Source: Sesamum alatum (Eukaryota; Streptophyta; Magnoliopsida; Lamiales; Pedaliaceae). From it: 64,000 bases of DNA. Position 1 is the stretch's first letter. The number at the start of each line of letters is the position of its first letter. Below the pieces are notes generated by a model. The model searched no databases and was not told the DNA's origin. It worked only from the letters and a program-made list of their open reading frames with translations. Location of the stretch: the NCBI GenBank assembly GCA_034509735.1, contig JACGWO010000003.1:38300873-38364872 (forward strand), read 5' to 3'. Positions 34,576 to 47,705 of the stretch are shown here, piece by piece. The position numbers and the translations under genes are program-made.

Positions 34576-35690
34576 ATCAATAAACACTTTCTTTTTTTTT
34601 TTTTTTCCTTTTTCAGCTTGTCTACTTCAATGAAAACTATGTGTGTCTCTGTCTCCTCTACATAGCGTAAAATATGTTCAATGTTAGGGAAATGCGACAT
34701 ATATTAATTATTACTTCCAGAAAGTACCGCACTACCACTTCACTCATTTCGTCGTACTAATTTTATACTATCAAATTGAATTTTTTATTTTATTTAATAT
34801 ATTTATAAATAACACGTAAAAATTATGTCATTTATTTAATAAAAAAAAATTATTTTTTATAATAATTAAAACAAAAAAAAAAAATAACGCAGTTTAACAA
34901 ACAAAATTGCAATTTCTAATTAGACTAATATTTGAATGCGGGGTAAATTTTGCGTACAAAAGCTGACGCTCCAGCATGCATGTGTAATTGTAACCTATCA
35001 CACGTAATTTCTGACTACCAGTCGCCCACGCTCCATATCTTTGCAAAATAAGATTAAAAGAAAATAATATTCATTTAATTAAACCTAAATTTATATGGCG
35101 TCGATGTAATTTATATATATTTTTTTTAATTTGGATTAAAAAATTTCTTTTTGAATTCTTATTTAAGTGGGGAGAAATTTGAGTTTGGACCTGGTTGGTC
35201 AAACCTGAATCAATTATATGGTAAATATAATAAACGTGTCGTGTGATTAGTGTACAATTTAGAAAAAATGATCAATTACATAGTAAGTATATCAGACTTG
35301 CTCTATGATTGATGTAATTCAACCGAATTTGGTCCGTTCAAGAATTTTGATTAAGTGGGTGACATTAAATTTTTTCCAAAAGATTTGTACTAACATATAT
35401 GGAACTTAAAAGTAAAGATTGGTCAAGAATTAGGGCAATGTCAATGTGTGTATGATGATGTACAATAGTACCAAATTTTACGAAGCATACATGAAATCAA
35501 TCGTACACATACACACACAATTAACATAGTAATAAAATGGAAATGGAGGAGAGGTGTTTGAAGAAATGCCAAAGCGCCAACTACTCTGCGCGTAGGCAGG
35601 ACTGGGCAAGAATGCGTTGAAATTGTGTGCATATACAGAGATGGGTTCGGTTGGGAGGTGCTTGTTTTAACATCCTTTCAGGGACGAGGC
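34576..35690. other. Upstream region of the RBOH gene
   Basis: AT-rich with a poly-T run (about 34594-34611). Open frames here have no recognisable similarity. No TATA box could be assigned confidently. Confidence 0.5.
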
Positions 35691-35697
35691 GTGTGAC

Positions 35698-35912
35698 TCA
35701 AGCCTTCTTTCTCTTTCTCTCTCTCTCCCCCCATTTCATTCTCAAACTCATTTCTCCATTAATTTCCATTTTCATCATTCCTGATTAATTTTCACCGTTT
35801 TACGCGGGCAGGAGTTGCAGTAGATGTATGGAGATGGTTAATGGAGGAATAAAAAGCTTTTGATGCTGTATACTGGGTGGAATTTGATTTTTTTTCTGAC
35901 TGAATAGTGAAC
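35698..35912 (+). promoter_or_regulatory. Probable 5'UTR of RBOH with CT-rich leader
   Basis: A pyrimidine-rich tract (CTTTCTCTTTCTCTCTCTCTC, about 35708-35731) lies about 190 bp before the start codon. Such CT tracts are common near plant transcription starts. A short upstream ATG lies at 35824. Confidence 0.5.
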
Positions 35913-38900
35913 ATGAGGACGTCGTCGTTCGGGAGCAGCTCCAAGTACAGCCGCTCCTTTGACTTGCCGGAAGTGCAGCGGGAGCCGCCGCTCTACGGCG
36001 CAATGCTGCCGGTTTACCTCAATGACTTGAGGAGGAATGTTAATGGAGACGAAATGGTTGAGGTGACACTCGAGCTTGACGATAATTCCGTGGTTTTGTA
36101 CAGCGTCGCCCCCGCGGCGACCGCCAGTCAGAATGCCGTAGCCTCGGCGGAAGACGAGGGGACCTCTAACGGTTTCCTCGCGCGGAGTACATCGGCGGCG
36201 TCGAGGCTGCGGCGGATGTTCTCGTGGCGGAGGACGCCGTCGGCGAGGACGTCGACGTCGGACGCGGAGGATCAGCACCAGGCGGCGGTGGTGTCGGCGC
36301 GTGAGTTGATGAAAATGAAGGCAAAGATGATGAGGACCAAGTCGAGCGCGCAGAGAGCGCTGGGCGGACTGAGATTCATCAGCAAAAACACCTGCGGAGA
36401 ATCGGACCCTAATTTGCTATGGAAACAAGTGGAGGCGAGGTTCGAGGTGTTGGCCAAGGACGGATTACTCTCGAGGCAAGACTTCGGGGAATGCATAGGT
36501 ACTGGAAACCCACAGATTAATAATTATTTGAATGGGATTAGTTTGAATTTTTGTTATGCATGAATGATTAATGTATGTATGTTTGAATTCAGGGATGGGG
36601 GACTCGAAGGAGTTTGCGGTGGGGGTGTTCGACGCTCTAGCGCGGCGGCGGTGGCAGAAGACGAATAGAATAACCAAGGCGGAGCTGCATGACTTTTGGC
36701 TTCAAATATCCGATAACAGCTTTGACGCTCGTCTCCAGATTTTCTTCGACATGTTAGCATCTCTCTCTCTCTCTCTCTTGTTTTTATTTACCACCGTCGA
36801 TTTGCCTAAACTGTCTTCCAGTTGGACAAGTAACGGCGGGGATCGCTCCTTAAGATTTGTGCTTATTCCATTCTATTATTACTCTTACCAAAAAGAAAAT
36901 TTGGTTTTCAGACGTGTCTGTAGATTTCGAGTCATTGAATTTTCTATTTCCAATCGATATTTCAAAAGACTTCGGGCAACATTTGCATTTTAACGCGTGC
37001 TTACATGAGAGGAGAGGAAAAAAGAAAAAAAAAAGGATTTAAAGCTGATTTTATTTAATTAATGATTTTTTTTTATTAAATTAGAGTCTAGTTCGAACTT
37101 GAATTTTTGTCAATAAACAAATTTGCATAGCAAGATTGACTTTTTTTAATGAATTGGTGAAATGTTAATAGTTCATTTTCGAATTGCTATTTGAGGATGA
37201 TGTGTAATTATAAAAAGATTGGGTTTGAGTGGTTGCATAAATTAAGATGTGATTTATCATATTTAATGATTGATCTGCACAGGGCGGATATTAATGGAGA
37301 CGGAAAAATCACAAGGGATGAAGTGCAAGAGGTATGCCTATTATTAATTCTTCCCATCTTATGAGTAAATAAATATATATATATATATATATATCAAATT
37401 TAGGTCGAACAATAGCCTATCTAACTCATACAGCCTTGACGAAAATCTGAATTTTTTTTCGTAATGGTATATACAATTATTCCAGGCATATGAAGGGCGG
37501 AAATAATTTTGGGATAATATTGGGAGAGTGTAATCCAAAGACATTATTAAATCATGTGTTTGTTCTGATTTACCTAATGACAAATGGACAAAATGTGGGT
37601 TATGTGTATTGTAGGTAGTTTGGTTTTTGTGCAACTTTCCTTCCGTTTGAAGCAAACACTTGTTTAGGGAGAAATAGGATTGTGATATATATATAGATGT
37701 GAGGTTGTAATGAACAAGTGGTGGTGAGTGGTAAGGGCTGGAAATGCGTATAATTTAATAACAGAGAAGAAGCCTCTTTTTGTTTTATTGTTCTAATATG
37801 GGTTTTGATTCTTTTGACCGAAGCAGCTAATAATGCTGAGTGCTTCTGCTAATAAGCTGTGCAATTTGAAAGAACGTGCCAAGGATTACGCCTCTTTAAT
37901 TATGGAAGAGCTTGACCCTGACCATCTTGGCTACATCGAGGTATATTAATATCACTCACTGCCCTCCCACGCTGCTATCAACTATTTTCCTCCGATTTTT
38001 CCTTTTTATTGCCGCTATAATTGTTTAAGTGGTCAAATTCAGGTTTTGCCACCATAAAACATTATATGGGTTCGAGCATTGTGAATCAGGATGTATGACT
38101 ATTTTGATACTAGGTTTTTTCTTTTTTTCTAAATGTATTTGATTTAATTATTGATGTAATGATGTAACGAATCACAAGTACATATATATATATATATGTA
38201 TGCGTGGATAATTATATAATTTTTTCTTAAAATTTAGTGTAATTATATGTAGATTCTCAATGATTTAAAAAATTACATTAGGTACCCCTGAGGTTTGCGT
38301 TCCTCTAACAAATAGGTCCCATCATTAGTCAAAATTCACCCAATTTATTTATCAATAATAAAACTAGATGAAAATTCATATTTACCCCTGATTAATCTAT
38401 TACTGACTCATTGCAGGTCAAATAAATCTTTTCATGACCAAACTACCCTTATACATATTCAGAGGTATTTTTATGCTTATAAGGGTAGTTTAGCCGGAAA
38501 ATATTTGTTTGACCTACAATAAGCCAATTGCAAGTAAATATCAATTTATTTATTTTTTTTTTGTTAATATCAATAAATTCAATGAAATTTGACTAATAGA
38601 AGGATGTATTTGTTATACGAAAGCAAACCTTATGGGTACTAGATGTAATTTTTCAACTGAAATCTACGTGTAATTACATCAAATTCTAAGGAAGCGCATT
38701 GTAAATATATATATATATATATATGTAATTTCTACAAACAGCTTCCTCACTAGTCTTGTTCTAGCTAAATCTTAATAGGAAGAAAGTTCGGAAGTCCTAC
38801 TAGGATTCACTCGATGCTACATCCAGAACACTTTACATCGAGCACTTCAAACGTGGCAACGTAACCAAAAATGGGGTTCATGATCACATACATTTGAAGC

Positions 38901-41900
38901 ACTCAGTGCAAAGTGCACCGGATGCATTTTCGAATGGACCGTCCTAAAGAAAATCTAGAACGATTCGATGGACCCATTTCCCAATTTGTAAATTGTTGCC
39001 AAACTTGGATAAATCAACCCTCTCTAAAATATACATATATGGATATATATACTTGAAGATGGTTTTATAGTAGAATATCTACTATCTGGTAAAGTTAAAA
39101 ATAGGAGAAAAATTGCCCCTAATTTTCCTTTCATTCAGTTATGGCAGTTGGAAGCACTTCTTCTGCAGAGGGACAACTACATGAACTATAGCAGACCTCT
39201 AAGTACAGCAAGTGTAGGATGGAGCCAGAATTTAAGCAGTGTTGTGGTGAACAAAATAGGATCCCTCCTACTGGACAACTGGCAGAGAGGCTGGATTTTA
39301 GTTCTATGGGTTTTGGCCATGATTGGCCTTTTCGCATGGAAGTTCTTTCAGTACAGGCAAAAAGCAGCATTTCAAATAATGGGTTACTGCTTAACGACAG
39401 CCAAAGGAGCTGCTGAGACACTCAAACTCAACATGGCTCTAATCCTTCTACCTGTTTGCCGTAATATATTAACATGGCTAAGATCTACAAGAGCCAGGGT
39501 ACTCTTCCCTTTCGATGACAACATTAACTTTCACAAGGTAAGAAATACTTACAGAGCAAGAATACGGAGTGATCTTATGCGTTCCTTGCCTGAGCTAGTC
39601 TTGACTTTCACCTGCAGGTTATTGCATTTGCTATAGCGATTGGGGTTATGGTACATGCAGGAGTTCATTTATCTTGTGATTTTCCCCGTATAGTTAGATC
39701 ATCACCAGAAAAATTTGAACTAATTGCTGCTGATTTTAATGGTGAAAAACCCACCTATACCAGTCTGTTGACTACTGTTGCTGCCACTACCGGGATTGGC
39801 ATGGTTGTGTTGATGATAATCGCCTTCACACTAGCTATGAGAAGCTTTAGAAGAAATGGGGTGAAGTTGCCACCGCCATTGAACAGACTAACAGGATTCA
39901 ATGCATTCTGGTATTCCCATCACCTTCTGGGTCTAGTCTACGTATTGCTTCTGATCCATGGGACCTTCTTGTTCTTGGTTCACCAATGGTACAAAAAAAC
40001 GGTAAGAAAAGCATATGAATAATACCAACATACATTGAGCTAGTCTACTATAGTAACACTAATATCTGTTATTGGATGTGACAGACATGGATGTACATAT
40101 CTGTTCCCCTGCTTCTTTATATAGCAGAAAGAAGTCTGAGAACTCGCAGGTCAGAACATTATGCAGTTAAGATTTTGAAGGTAATTGACTGCATTTTAGT
40201 TCCGTCTCTTTCTAAAACCATTTAAACTTTTGGCAGCAATAAGAGATCAAATCATACCTTTATAAATGAACAAACAGCAAGGAAGATTTTATTAAAATAA
40301 ATAAGAAGTATTGTACCTTTGACTCACAAATATGTTGGCATTACTTCAGAAGGTGCCTAACATTGTCCAAATGGGAAACATTCTCATAGTGAGAGCTTTA
40401 TTAACTTAATATATGATCCATCATAGCTAAAGTTCAGCTGAACTACAATCATAGGGCTGATAACAAATACTCTTACGTGTCTTGCGGACTTCATAGGTTT
40501 GTGTACTTCCGGGAGGCGTCTTCAGTATGGTCATGGCAAAGCCAAATGGATTCAAATACAAAAGTGGACAATATATATTTCTGCAATGTCCTGCAATCTC
40601 CTCCTTTGAATGGTGAGCATCACATTACATACACTCACTCATATACACAAGTATACATGCAAATATATATACATGCGTGTGTATGTGCACACTCTGCAAG
40701 TACCTAAATGAATTTATATTTCTCCAGGCATCCATTTTCACTCACTTCAGCACCAGGAGACAATTATCTGAGTGTTCATATCCGTACAGTAGGTGATTGG
40801 ACACAAGAACTGAAGCGAGTATTTACGGAAGATAATAGTTCAACATGTGTGATTGGTAGAGCTAAATTTGGAGCTTTGGGAAATGTTAATCAAACAGGGT
40901 AATGTGACCATAATTTATCACATTCATTTAAAGAAGACTTTAGGAGGCCTGAAGAATTACTTTGTTTGTGCAGTCTGCCTAAATTGCTTGTTGATGGACC
41001 CTACGGAGCTCCAGCACAAGACTACCAGAACTATGATGTATTACTTCTTGTAGGACTTGGAATCGGGGCCACTCCTTTCATAAGTATCCTCAAGGATCTC
41101 CTGAACAATACTAGATCAGATGATCAAATGGTACAGCTCAGAAATACTTCTATTGCAGTAACAGTCCTTTAATCAAGTTTGCAATTTAACTCCCGTTGTT
41201 GGCTTAGGATTCGAACACAGAAACCAGTCGATCAGATGATAGCTCAAATAGTTTTACCTCTTCATGCGACACATCAAGCGGAAAGAAGAAATCACAGAAG
41301 ACGAGGAGAGCATATTTCTACTGGGTAACCAGGGAGCCTGGGTCCTTTGAGTGGTTCAAGGGAGTGATGAATGAAGTAGCAGAGATGGATCACAAGGTAT
41401 TGCTCATCCAACTCAAGCAATATTGTTTCAGCCAAGTATATAGAATGATAGATTTGAATATCTTTTCTTTGTGTGATCTATTCCAAAGCAATATCCCTTT
41501 ACCCAAGTACAGAGAATGATAGATTTGAATTATATTTTATTTTTTTGTGATCAAAATGGAATAGGATCAAATCGAGATGCACAATTATCTGACAAGTGTT
41601 TATGAAGAGGGTGATGCAAGATCAACTCTTATCACCATGGTGCAGGCACTAAATCATGCTAAACATGGAGTTGATATCCTATCTGGCACTAGAGTAAGAT
41701 CTCTACCCTTATCCTACCAACTATTAATGTCTATGATCACTCTGCACCTCTCAACTACAAGTAACAGCCATGGGGTTTAAAATGAAAACAATTAAGAGTA
41801 GCAGTAGAACACTTCTAATTAGTGCCTTCAAAACAATTCATCAAATTTTCCATTTCAGGTACGGACACATTTTGCAAGGCCGAATTGGAAAGAAGTGTTC

Positions 41901-42699
41901 AATAAAGTAGCTGCGAAGCATCCCTGCTCAACAGTAGGTAAAAGGATTTCTGACCAGATTTACCAATCAGATAATCATGCCCATGTGTCTTGATTATTCG
42001 TGATCTTATTCAGCTCCTGCTCTCAGTTGTTCCAGGTCATTGAAAGTTGTAGGATTTGAATAACCTGTCAAGAAAACACATAACTCAATCGATAAACTTC
42101 TTAAATAACATGAGTTGAATCCAAGTACATACTTCTTAACATTTCATCAAGAACTGAAAGACAGAGGACAATAGATCACAACTGAACTTAGGAGACATAA
42201 ATAAGCATGTACTGAATAAAGATTTGTGCTAGATTTTCTGCTTTCTTGTTCCTTCGGAGCTCGATTATTAATGTCTAACAGAGTCTAGTACTTGAGCTCA
42301 TGTAGCAAAGAATTTGATACACGAAACTAAAAAGTAATTTGTGCTACAAAGTTCTTTTCAGTGACATGGCAATTATTATTAACAACTGGCTACACTCATA
42401 TCATTGGCCCAGATGAAAGTGCCAACACTCAAGACTCAGACTGAATGGAGAACTGGTTACCTCGAGTGAGGTTACATGCTAACTAAATAATAATTAAGAC
42501 ACTGTTATGAAGCTCTTTTTCAATGTCATAGCAACTATTTAAGAACTAGTTGATATAGATTATTTAACAGAAATCTCATCAATGTGCAGGTGTTTTCTAC
42601 TGTGGGTTGCCTATCTTAGCAAAGGAGCTGAAGAAGCTGTCACAAGAATTGACTTACAAGACATCCACAAGATTCGAATTTCACAAGGAATACTTCTGA
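35913..42699 (+). CDS. RBOH: Respiratory burst oxidase homolog (NADPH oxidase), 14 exons, 912 aa
   Basis: The exons I read are 35913-36498, 36593-36752, 37283-37331, 37827-37940, 39139-39537, 39618-40001, 40085-40180, 40497-40612, 40728-40898, 40974-41130, 41208-41396, 41565-41693, 41859-41937 and 42590-42699. All introns are GT-AG, and the 2739 nt are in frame to TGA. The protein transfers electrons from NADPH across the plasma membrane to make apoplastic superoxide. Visible parts: the cytosolic N-terminal RBOH domain (about 1-245); EF-hands at about 250-305 ([12 protein letters not shown] and a weaker DPDHLGYIE), fitting Ca2+ control; transmembrane helices with probable haem histidines H435, H449, H537 and H550; FAD-binding [16 protein letters not shown]-binding [11 protein letters not shown] and GLGIGATPF; and the family ending RFEFHKEYF. 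Exon 1 codes a GC-rich, Ser/Arg-rich stretch. The ATG at 35913 is the first in the frame. The C-terminus suggests the RBOHE/F side of the family, but subfamily assignment is tentative. Confidence 0.95.
38206..38706. mobile_element. MITE inside RBOH intron 4 (GGATAATTA family, copy b)
   Basis: Left end GGATAATTATATAATTTTTT and right end ...GGAAGCGCATTGTAA are inverted relatives of the 30236-30677 element. Shared interior landmarks: CTCTAACAAATAGGTCC at left, TGTATTTGTTATACGA at right, and central GACCTACAATAAGCCAAT. It lies entirely within the intron 37941-39138, away from splice sites. (TA)n tracts lie at both sides. Confidence 0.6.
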
Positions 42700-43637
42700 A
42701 GCAAGAAGATCATTAACCATACAAGAGGATTTGTAATTATTTATGTATATGAGGATATAATATACATTTCTTCAGATAGTGCAAAAATCATACAAATAGC
42801 ATAGCCATACATAAAAAAAATAGAGATTTCATTTGGAAGGCAGGGTAAAATGGATTGTAGAAAGGAAAAAAAAAAAACCATGTATTCATTCTATGTAATT
42901 AAATAATATGAACACCAAAAGGTATTCATCACAACTCAGAAATTATTGCAGTTAGTTTTCGCTTCAAATGACATTGCAAATCATAGGGAAGGCATTCAAG
43001 ATTTAGTTGAAAGATGCAGCACGAGGAGGAAGGTAGAGGAGGTACGGGGAAAATGGCAGCAGCCAATGTTTTGGCTGCATAATCTGCATGACATGCATAA
43101 ACCAAAACCACTTACTACACAATTTAGTGCAATCAAGAATATCACACTTGAAGGGGCAAATAGAAAACCAATAATGCAAGCCTGTTAACTAAGGATAGTC
43201 AAACGGACAATAGCATCAGTGTATGTGGACCATTGAAGAATGAATTTCTGCGTGGTGTCCATGCAGAATGTTTTTTTCTCGAATAAGAGGGAAAAATGGT
43301 ATGGGATATAGAGCACTGAAACATATCGAGTTCACAATACCGAACTTTTCATAATTCCATACAGAAAGAAGTTGTTGAATGAGATATATGGGATATATAC
43401 AACTTCAATAAACTAAAAGAAAAACAAGACTAGATACATTAAATAATCTAACAAAGTAAAGTAGTTCCAAGATAAGTTTACATACTTCCAACTAGTAGCA
43501 ACAGATTAAAAGTACAACTTAAATTACATCACAAAGGATCCCAGTTGGTGGAAATACCAGGATTCTTAATCTTCAAGAAACTTTCTCTAGGGTTTCAAGT
43601 ACCTCAAGTAATATTCAAAATCCACAGTCTTAACGTT
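42700..43637. other. 3' regions between two convergent genes
   Basis: Probable 3'UTR of RBOH (to about 42900, with AATAAT-type signals) and of the small membrane-protein gene on the minus strand. Short frames here are not convincing genes. Confidence 0.5.
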
Positions 43638-45228
43638 TCAATCATCCTTCAACCTCCGCAAAAGTTTTGATGCCCAGCGACGGACACGTCGCTTCAGGGT
43701 GTAACCAACAACTATTCCAGCAACAAAGCAAATTGCACAAAGCTTTGAGCAAGTCCATAGTGATACAAATTGTCTGCATTAAAAGATCCATTGTCAAATA
43801 TGTTAAAGTGTTTCCTCTTGTTTTTTGAGATAGATAGATGGTTTTCACACAAGGACCAATTCCACAAGGGAATAGAGATCTCATGAAACTGTCAGAAAAA
43901 CAGTGAGACACCATAAGCTGGAAAGAGTATCTGATCCTAACTAATTTGTACAGCTGCGGAAATTACCACAATTAAAGATTCAAATTCCCACAGTTAGAGT
44001 ACGAATATCCAATCAGGAATTTCACATTAGAAGTTATCAAAAAACAAAACAGTGAGAAGGCCAATCCAACTGACATCTACAACCAATATCTTAAAATCGC
44101 CTTATAACATAAGGAATATGTGGATAAGGCCATTGATTTAATTAAATCCATCAACTGAACAGCATATGCTGCTAAGGTTTTCAACACAGTATTTTAACTG
44201 TTCGCAATTTCATGATTCAAACCTTTTCAAAGATTAGGGATTCGTCAAACTTGTTGCCTTCTGATTACATGTATGGGTGCCCGCCTCCACCCACGTATCA
44301 GTTACGATTTTAAACCAACAAAACACTAGAGCAGATAAATTACAATGGGAAATTTTGATGTTTCTGGGCCCATCAATCCAAACAAAAGTATCCAATTCCA
44401 CACCTTGAGCAACCATTTCAAAATGTCACAGAGATGCTATAGTAAGTTCTCATGTCTAAGTGAAACTATCTCACTGAAATACAGCTTCACTTGCCACTCA
44501 TTCGTTGATATTTTTTGAACTTCTCATCTCACCTATCTTTTTAACTGACCAAACATCATATATTAGTAAAAGTCAAATATCATTAAGATTATTCCAGCCA
44601 TTTCCTACTAAAACTAAAAAATTAGAGGTTACAGCAGAAAAGAATTCCAATTAAAAATATTTGATCAAACTAAGAGAAGCTAAATCAAATCCAAACCCAA
44701 TGGTACCAAACTCTGACGCAATTTAAAGTAGGTAAAGGAGAAATTACTGCAAAAACATCCTATATTTACTTCCTATATCTCACATTCGGAGAGTTGAAGT
44801 TGGCCTTCTCACTTTCTCAACAAATAAAAATCCTGCATCAATATACCTAATAAAATTAACCACAATGTCTAGAAAAACCAGTTATCAGTTTCCCCGAATT
44901 TCACCCTATCACCAGTTACAAAACCCAAATGCAAACACCAATACACCCTAAATATATTTAATCAGCATAAGCTACAACTTTCTAGCAAATAGTACAAGAA
45001 TGCAACAATTAAAAGGGTGAAATAGGGTCTTTCTCACCTTGGCGATCGGCTCAGTAACATGCGAGACTGATCGGTAGCTAAAGCAGAAGAGGATCCAAGT
45101 CCGGATGGGGAAGAAGCAGAATCGATTGATTTGTTTTTTTCTAAAGAAGCAGCAAAAGAGCTGAGTTTTGCTGTTGATTCCTGGGCCTGCGACATGGCAC
45201 TGCGGTATGCTTTCTGCAGTCCCTCCAT
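43638..45228 (-). CDS. Small single-pass membrane protein, 108 aa, two exons, function unknown
   Basis: Exon 1 is 45038-45228 and exon 2 is 43638-43773, joined over a GT-AG intron of 1264 bp (CCAAG/GTGAG... to ...TTTAATGCAG/A). Together they are 327 nt in frame, ending in TGA. Residues 1-64 are polar and Ser/Ala-rich with predicted helical character (MEGLQKAYRSAMSQAQESTA). A hydrophobic span at about 70-90 (LCAICFVAGIVVGYTL) is followed by a strongly basic tail (KRRVRRWASKLLRRLKDD), which suggests a single-pass protein with the tail on the cytosolic or matrix side. I do not recognise a named family. The good splice sites and coherent frame argue it is real. Start: the ATG at 45228 is the first in frame. 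Confidence 0.75.
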
Positions 45229-45589
45229 TCTCACTCAGATTGCTATCATCAGGTGGTTGAAAAACGAGAATTTAATGTATTTAGGGTTTACAACTTCATC
45301 AATTTCAGAGGTTTTAGGAATTCGGGCGGTTGATGTGTGGTGTGGAAATAATTATATATTTGACCCTGTTTTTTAGCTTAATATCTTAAACTTCACAGAA
45401 GTTTGGAAAAATTCCGCAGCAGTCCCCTGAATTTAAGTATTGCTCCAAAAATACCATTTCGTGTTTTATGGATTGCATTATTGGCCATTGTGTTTGTAAA
45501 GCGCATGGTAGCATATGAAGAGAATAATATTCAAATTGAATATGAACTTATCCCTCAATCCCAAATTTCATAATAATTTTTAAAAAAAA

Positions 45590-46001
45590 AGGTAAATTAC
45601 AACCATTTTTCCTAATATTTGACATAATTACAAATAACTCATTGTTGTTTGAAAAATTATAAATACCCCCTAAAATTTGTAATTTTTAACCAAAAGTTTG
45701 AAATTGATCATTTTGCCCTTAAATTTTTTTTTATTAAATTATAGAAAAATCAGTCTAGACAAATTGCATTATTGTTGCTCTGGACAAATCTTCCTGCGCA
45801 TTGTTGTTCAAATAAAATTTAAAAATTAAATAAAAAATAATTCAGTGCATAAGGGCATTTTGACCAATTCACCAATAAAATGGTTGGAAATGGGTTATTT
45901 GTCAGACGGTTACAAATCTCAGGGGTGTATTTATAATTTTTTAAATAATGAGAGATATTATAATTATACCAAACCTCATGAGAGGTAACTGTAATTTACC
46001 C
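45590..46001. mobile_element. Mutator-type MITE, GGGTAAATTACA family (copy 5)
   Basis: Starts (A)GGTAAATTACAACC and ends ...AACTGTAATTTACCC. It is flanked by a perfect 9-bp TAAAAAAAA (45581-45589 and 46002-46010). Carries the same interior as copies 1-3 (GTCAGACGGTTACAAATCTCA). It lies about 360 bp upstream of the small membrane-protein gene. Confidence 0.82.
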
Positions 46002-46112
46002 TAAAAAAAAGTCAAAGAGGACACATGTATTTATAGATATAGATAAAAGAAAAGAAAAATTCGATATTATCATTTATGGGGTAATTAATCAAAGATTATA
46101 TTTATAAAATAA

Positions 46113-46452
46113 CTAGCTGTCGTGGCACGCCGCTCCTGCGTGCATTTACTAAATAATATTTTACGCTTTAAAATATATTATAAATAAGAGTAAAATATAT
46201 AAACTAACACATCACATTAAAAAAGAAGGAAAGAAAGAAAAAATTAATTTATCAATTAATATAAAATTTGAAAAGTTGAATAAAATAGTTATCATATCAG
46301 TCGAGAGTTATTTTTGACATTACAAAAAAGTGGTGCGACAGTGTCATTAAACGCCACTTGTGAATAAAAAAGAGGTTTCTTTTATATAATAATATAGTAT
46401 TATAGATTATAAATGGTACATATAACACTTCTTCTCTTTATAATAGTATAGA
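46113..46452 (-). mobile_element. Short non-autonomous Helitron (340 bp)
   Basis: On the minus strand it starts TCTATACTATTATAAAGAG after a flanking A. It ends with a GC-rich hairpin (GCACGC-loop-GCGTGC, 46125-46143), about 9 bp before a terminal CTAG, followed by a flanking T. The TC start, 3' hairpin, CTAG end and A/T insertion site are the Helitron signature. No Rep/helicase coding. Confidence 0.72.
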
Positions 46453-47700
46453 TACATAAGGATATATTTAATAATTTTAAAATTTAGTATTGCAGTGTAA
46501 ATAACCACTATTTATTAGTGAAAACAGAATTTGCTTTACATAATAATATAAATGAAGCATGACTTAGTAAATTTTAGAGCACCATTGATGTCCTGAAGTC
46601 GTTAGAGCGTTGCCCACTAATAACGGACTATGTGGCTCATATTTCACCTTTTAGATAATGTTATTCGACAAAAAATAAAAGTAATTTCGGAATTAAGACA
46701 GCTTTTGTTTGAGTTGATTTTTAATTTTTTAAAAAGAAAAAAAAGAACCTTAAAGAATAGAGAAGAAGAAGCACTAAAGTGTCTAAAAGTGAGTACCTCA
46801 ATTCTAGAGAGAGACTTTACAAGTTTGGATCTAAATTTTTTTTTTTTTAAATCTCTAACTGCATAAAATAAGTACACACATAATTAAATTTAAGTCGCAA
46901 ATTAACACAAATTAAATCTTATATTGATGTGGGTAAAAATGGTTAACTCAAATGAAAATAGAGGAAAACAAATTGGTCCTTGCTTGCTGATATTCTAGGA
47001 CTATTTATAGGTGAATTTCAAATAATATTTGAGTATCGTAGGATCTCTTCTGACGATTTGGGCGGCGGAAAGATCTCCCGGTATTTTTTTTAGAATTTAC
47101 TTGTAGATTTATGTCCTTTAAAGCCTCTTCCTATTTCTTTAATATCGAGGTGCAAATATGCAGAAGAGATAGGAATCAAATTTCCTGCTGGCTCTGCTCC
47201 TTCGTACTCTTTTTGTTCGACGCCGTTGTCTTTAGTGGAGTCGTTGTGTTTTCCCACCTCGTGGTTTAGTAGAGGTTCCTTACAGAAATCCGGTATAATG
47301 ATGAGAGATAAATTTGGAGGAGATCCCCCAGATCTTCTCGGATTCCCTCGTATCTTGCTACACTGTGACCTCGTCCCCGAGAATTATCCTCAGTCTCGTG
47401 GACTGCTATACGATGGCCTCATTTTCGCTGATTAAAACTTGACTGCATCCTCGTGGATTGAACCTGAAATTTTTATAGAAAAAATGATAAAGAGAAGAGG
47501 GGGGAGCTTGTACGAGGGGTTCTTTTACCCCCATATCATTTAGAGAGGTTGCTCTTGCTCTCAATTTATAAATAAATTAGACCTATTCTGGTTGTAATCA
47601 TCATTACTTGAAATTTTATTTTTCTGAACCAACATACACTAACCAATACTTAGCTATAACTATCCATCAGTGATGGCACGTTATACATATGTGTTTAAAA
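46453..47700. other. Intergenic; unidentified GC-richer block at about 47030-47560
   Basis: 46453-46900 is AT-rich. The block at 47030-47560 has mixed base composition with CTATTTATAGG (TATA-like, about 47000) upstream, and short frames of up to 69 codons without recognisable similarity. An LTR relic is possible but unproven. Confidence 0.35.
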
Positions 47701-47705
47701 TTAGA

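Noticed and set aside
35838..36278. 146-codon minus-strand frame with Arg/Pro runs
   Set aside because: Antisense of the GC-rich first exon of RBOH.
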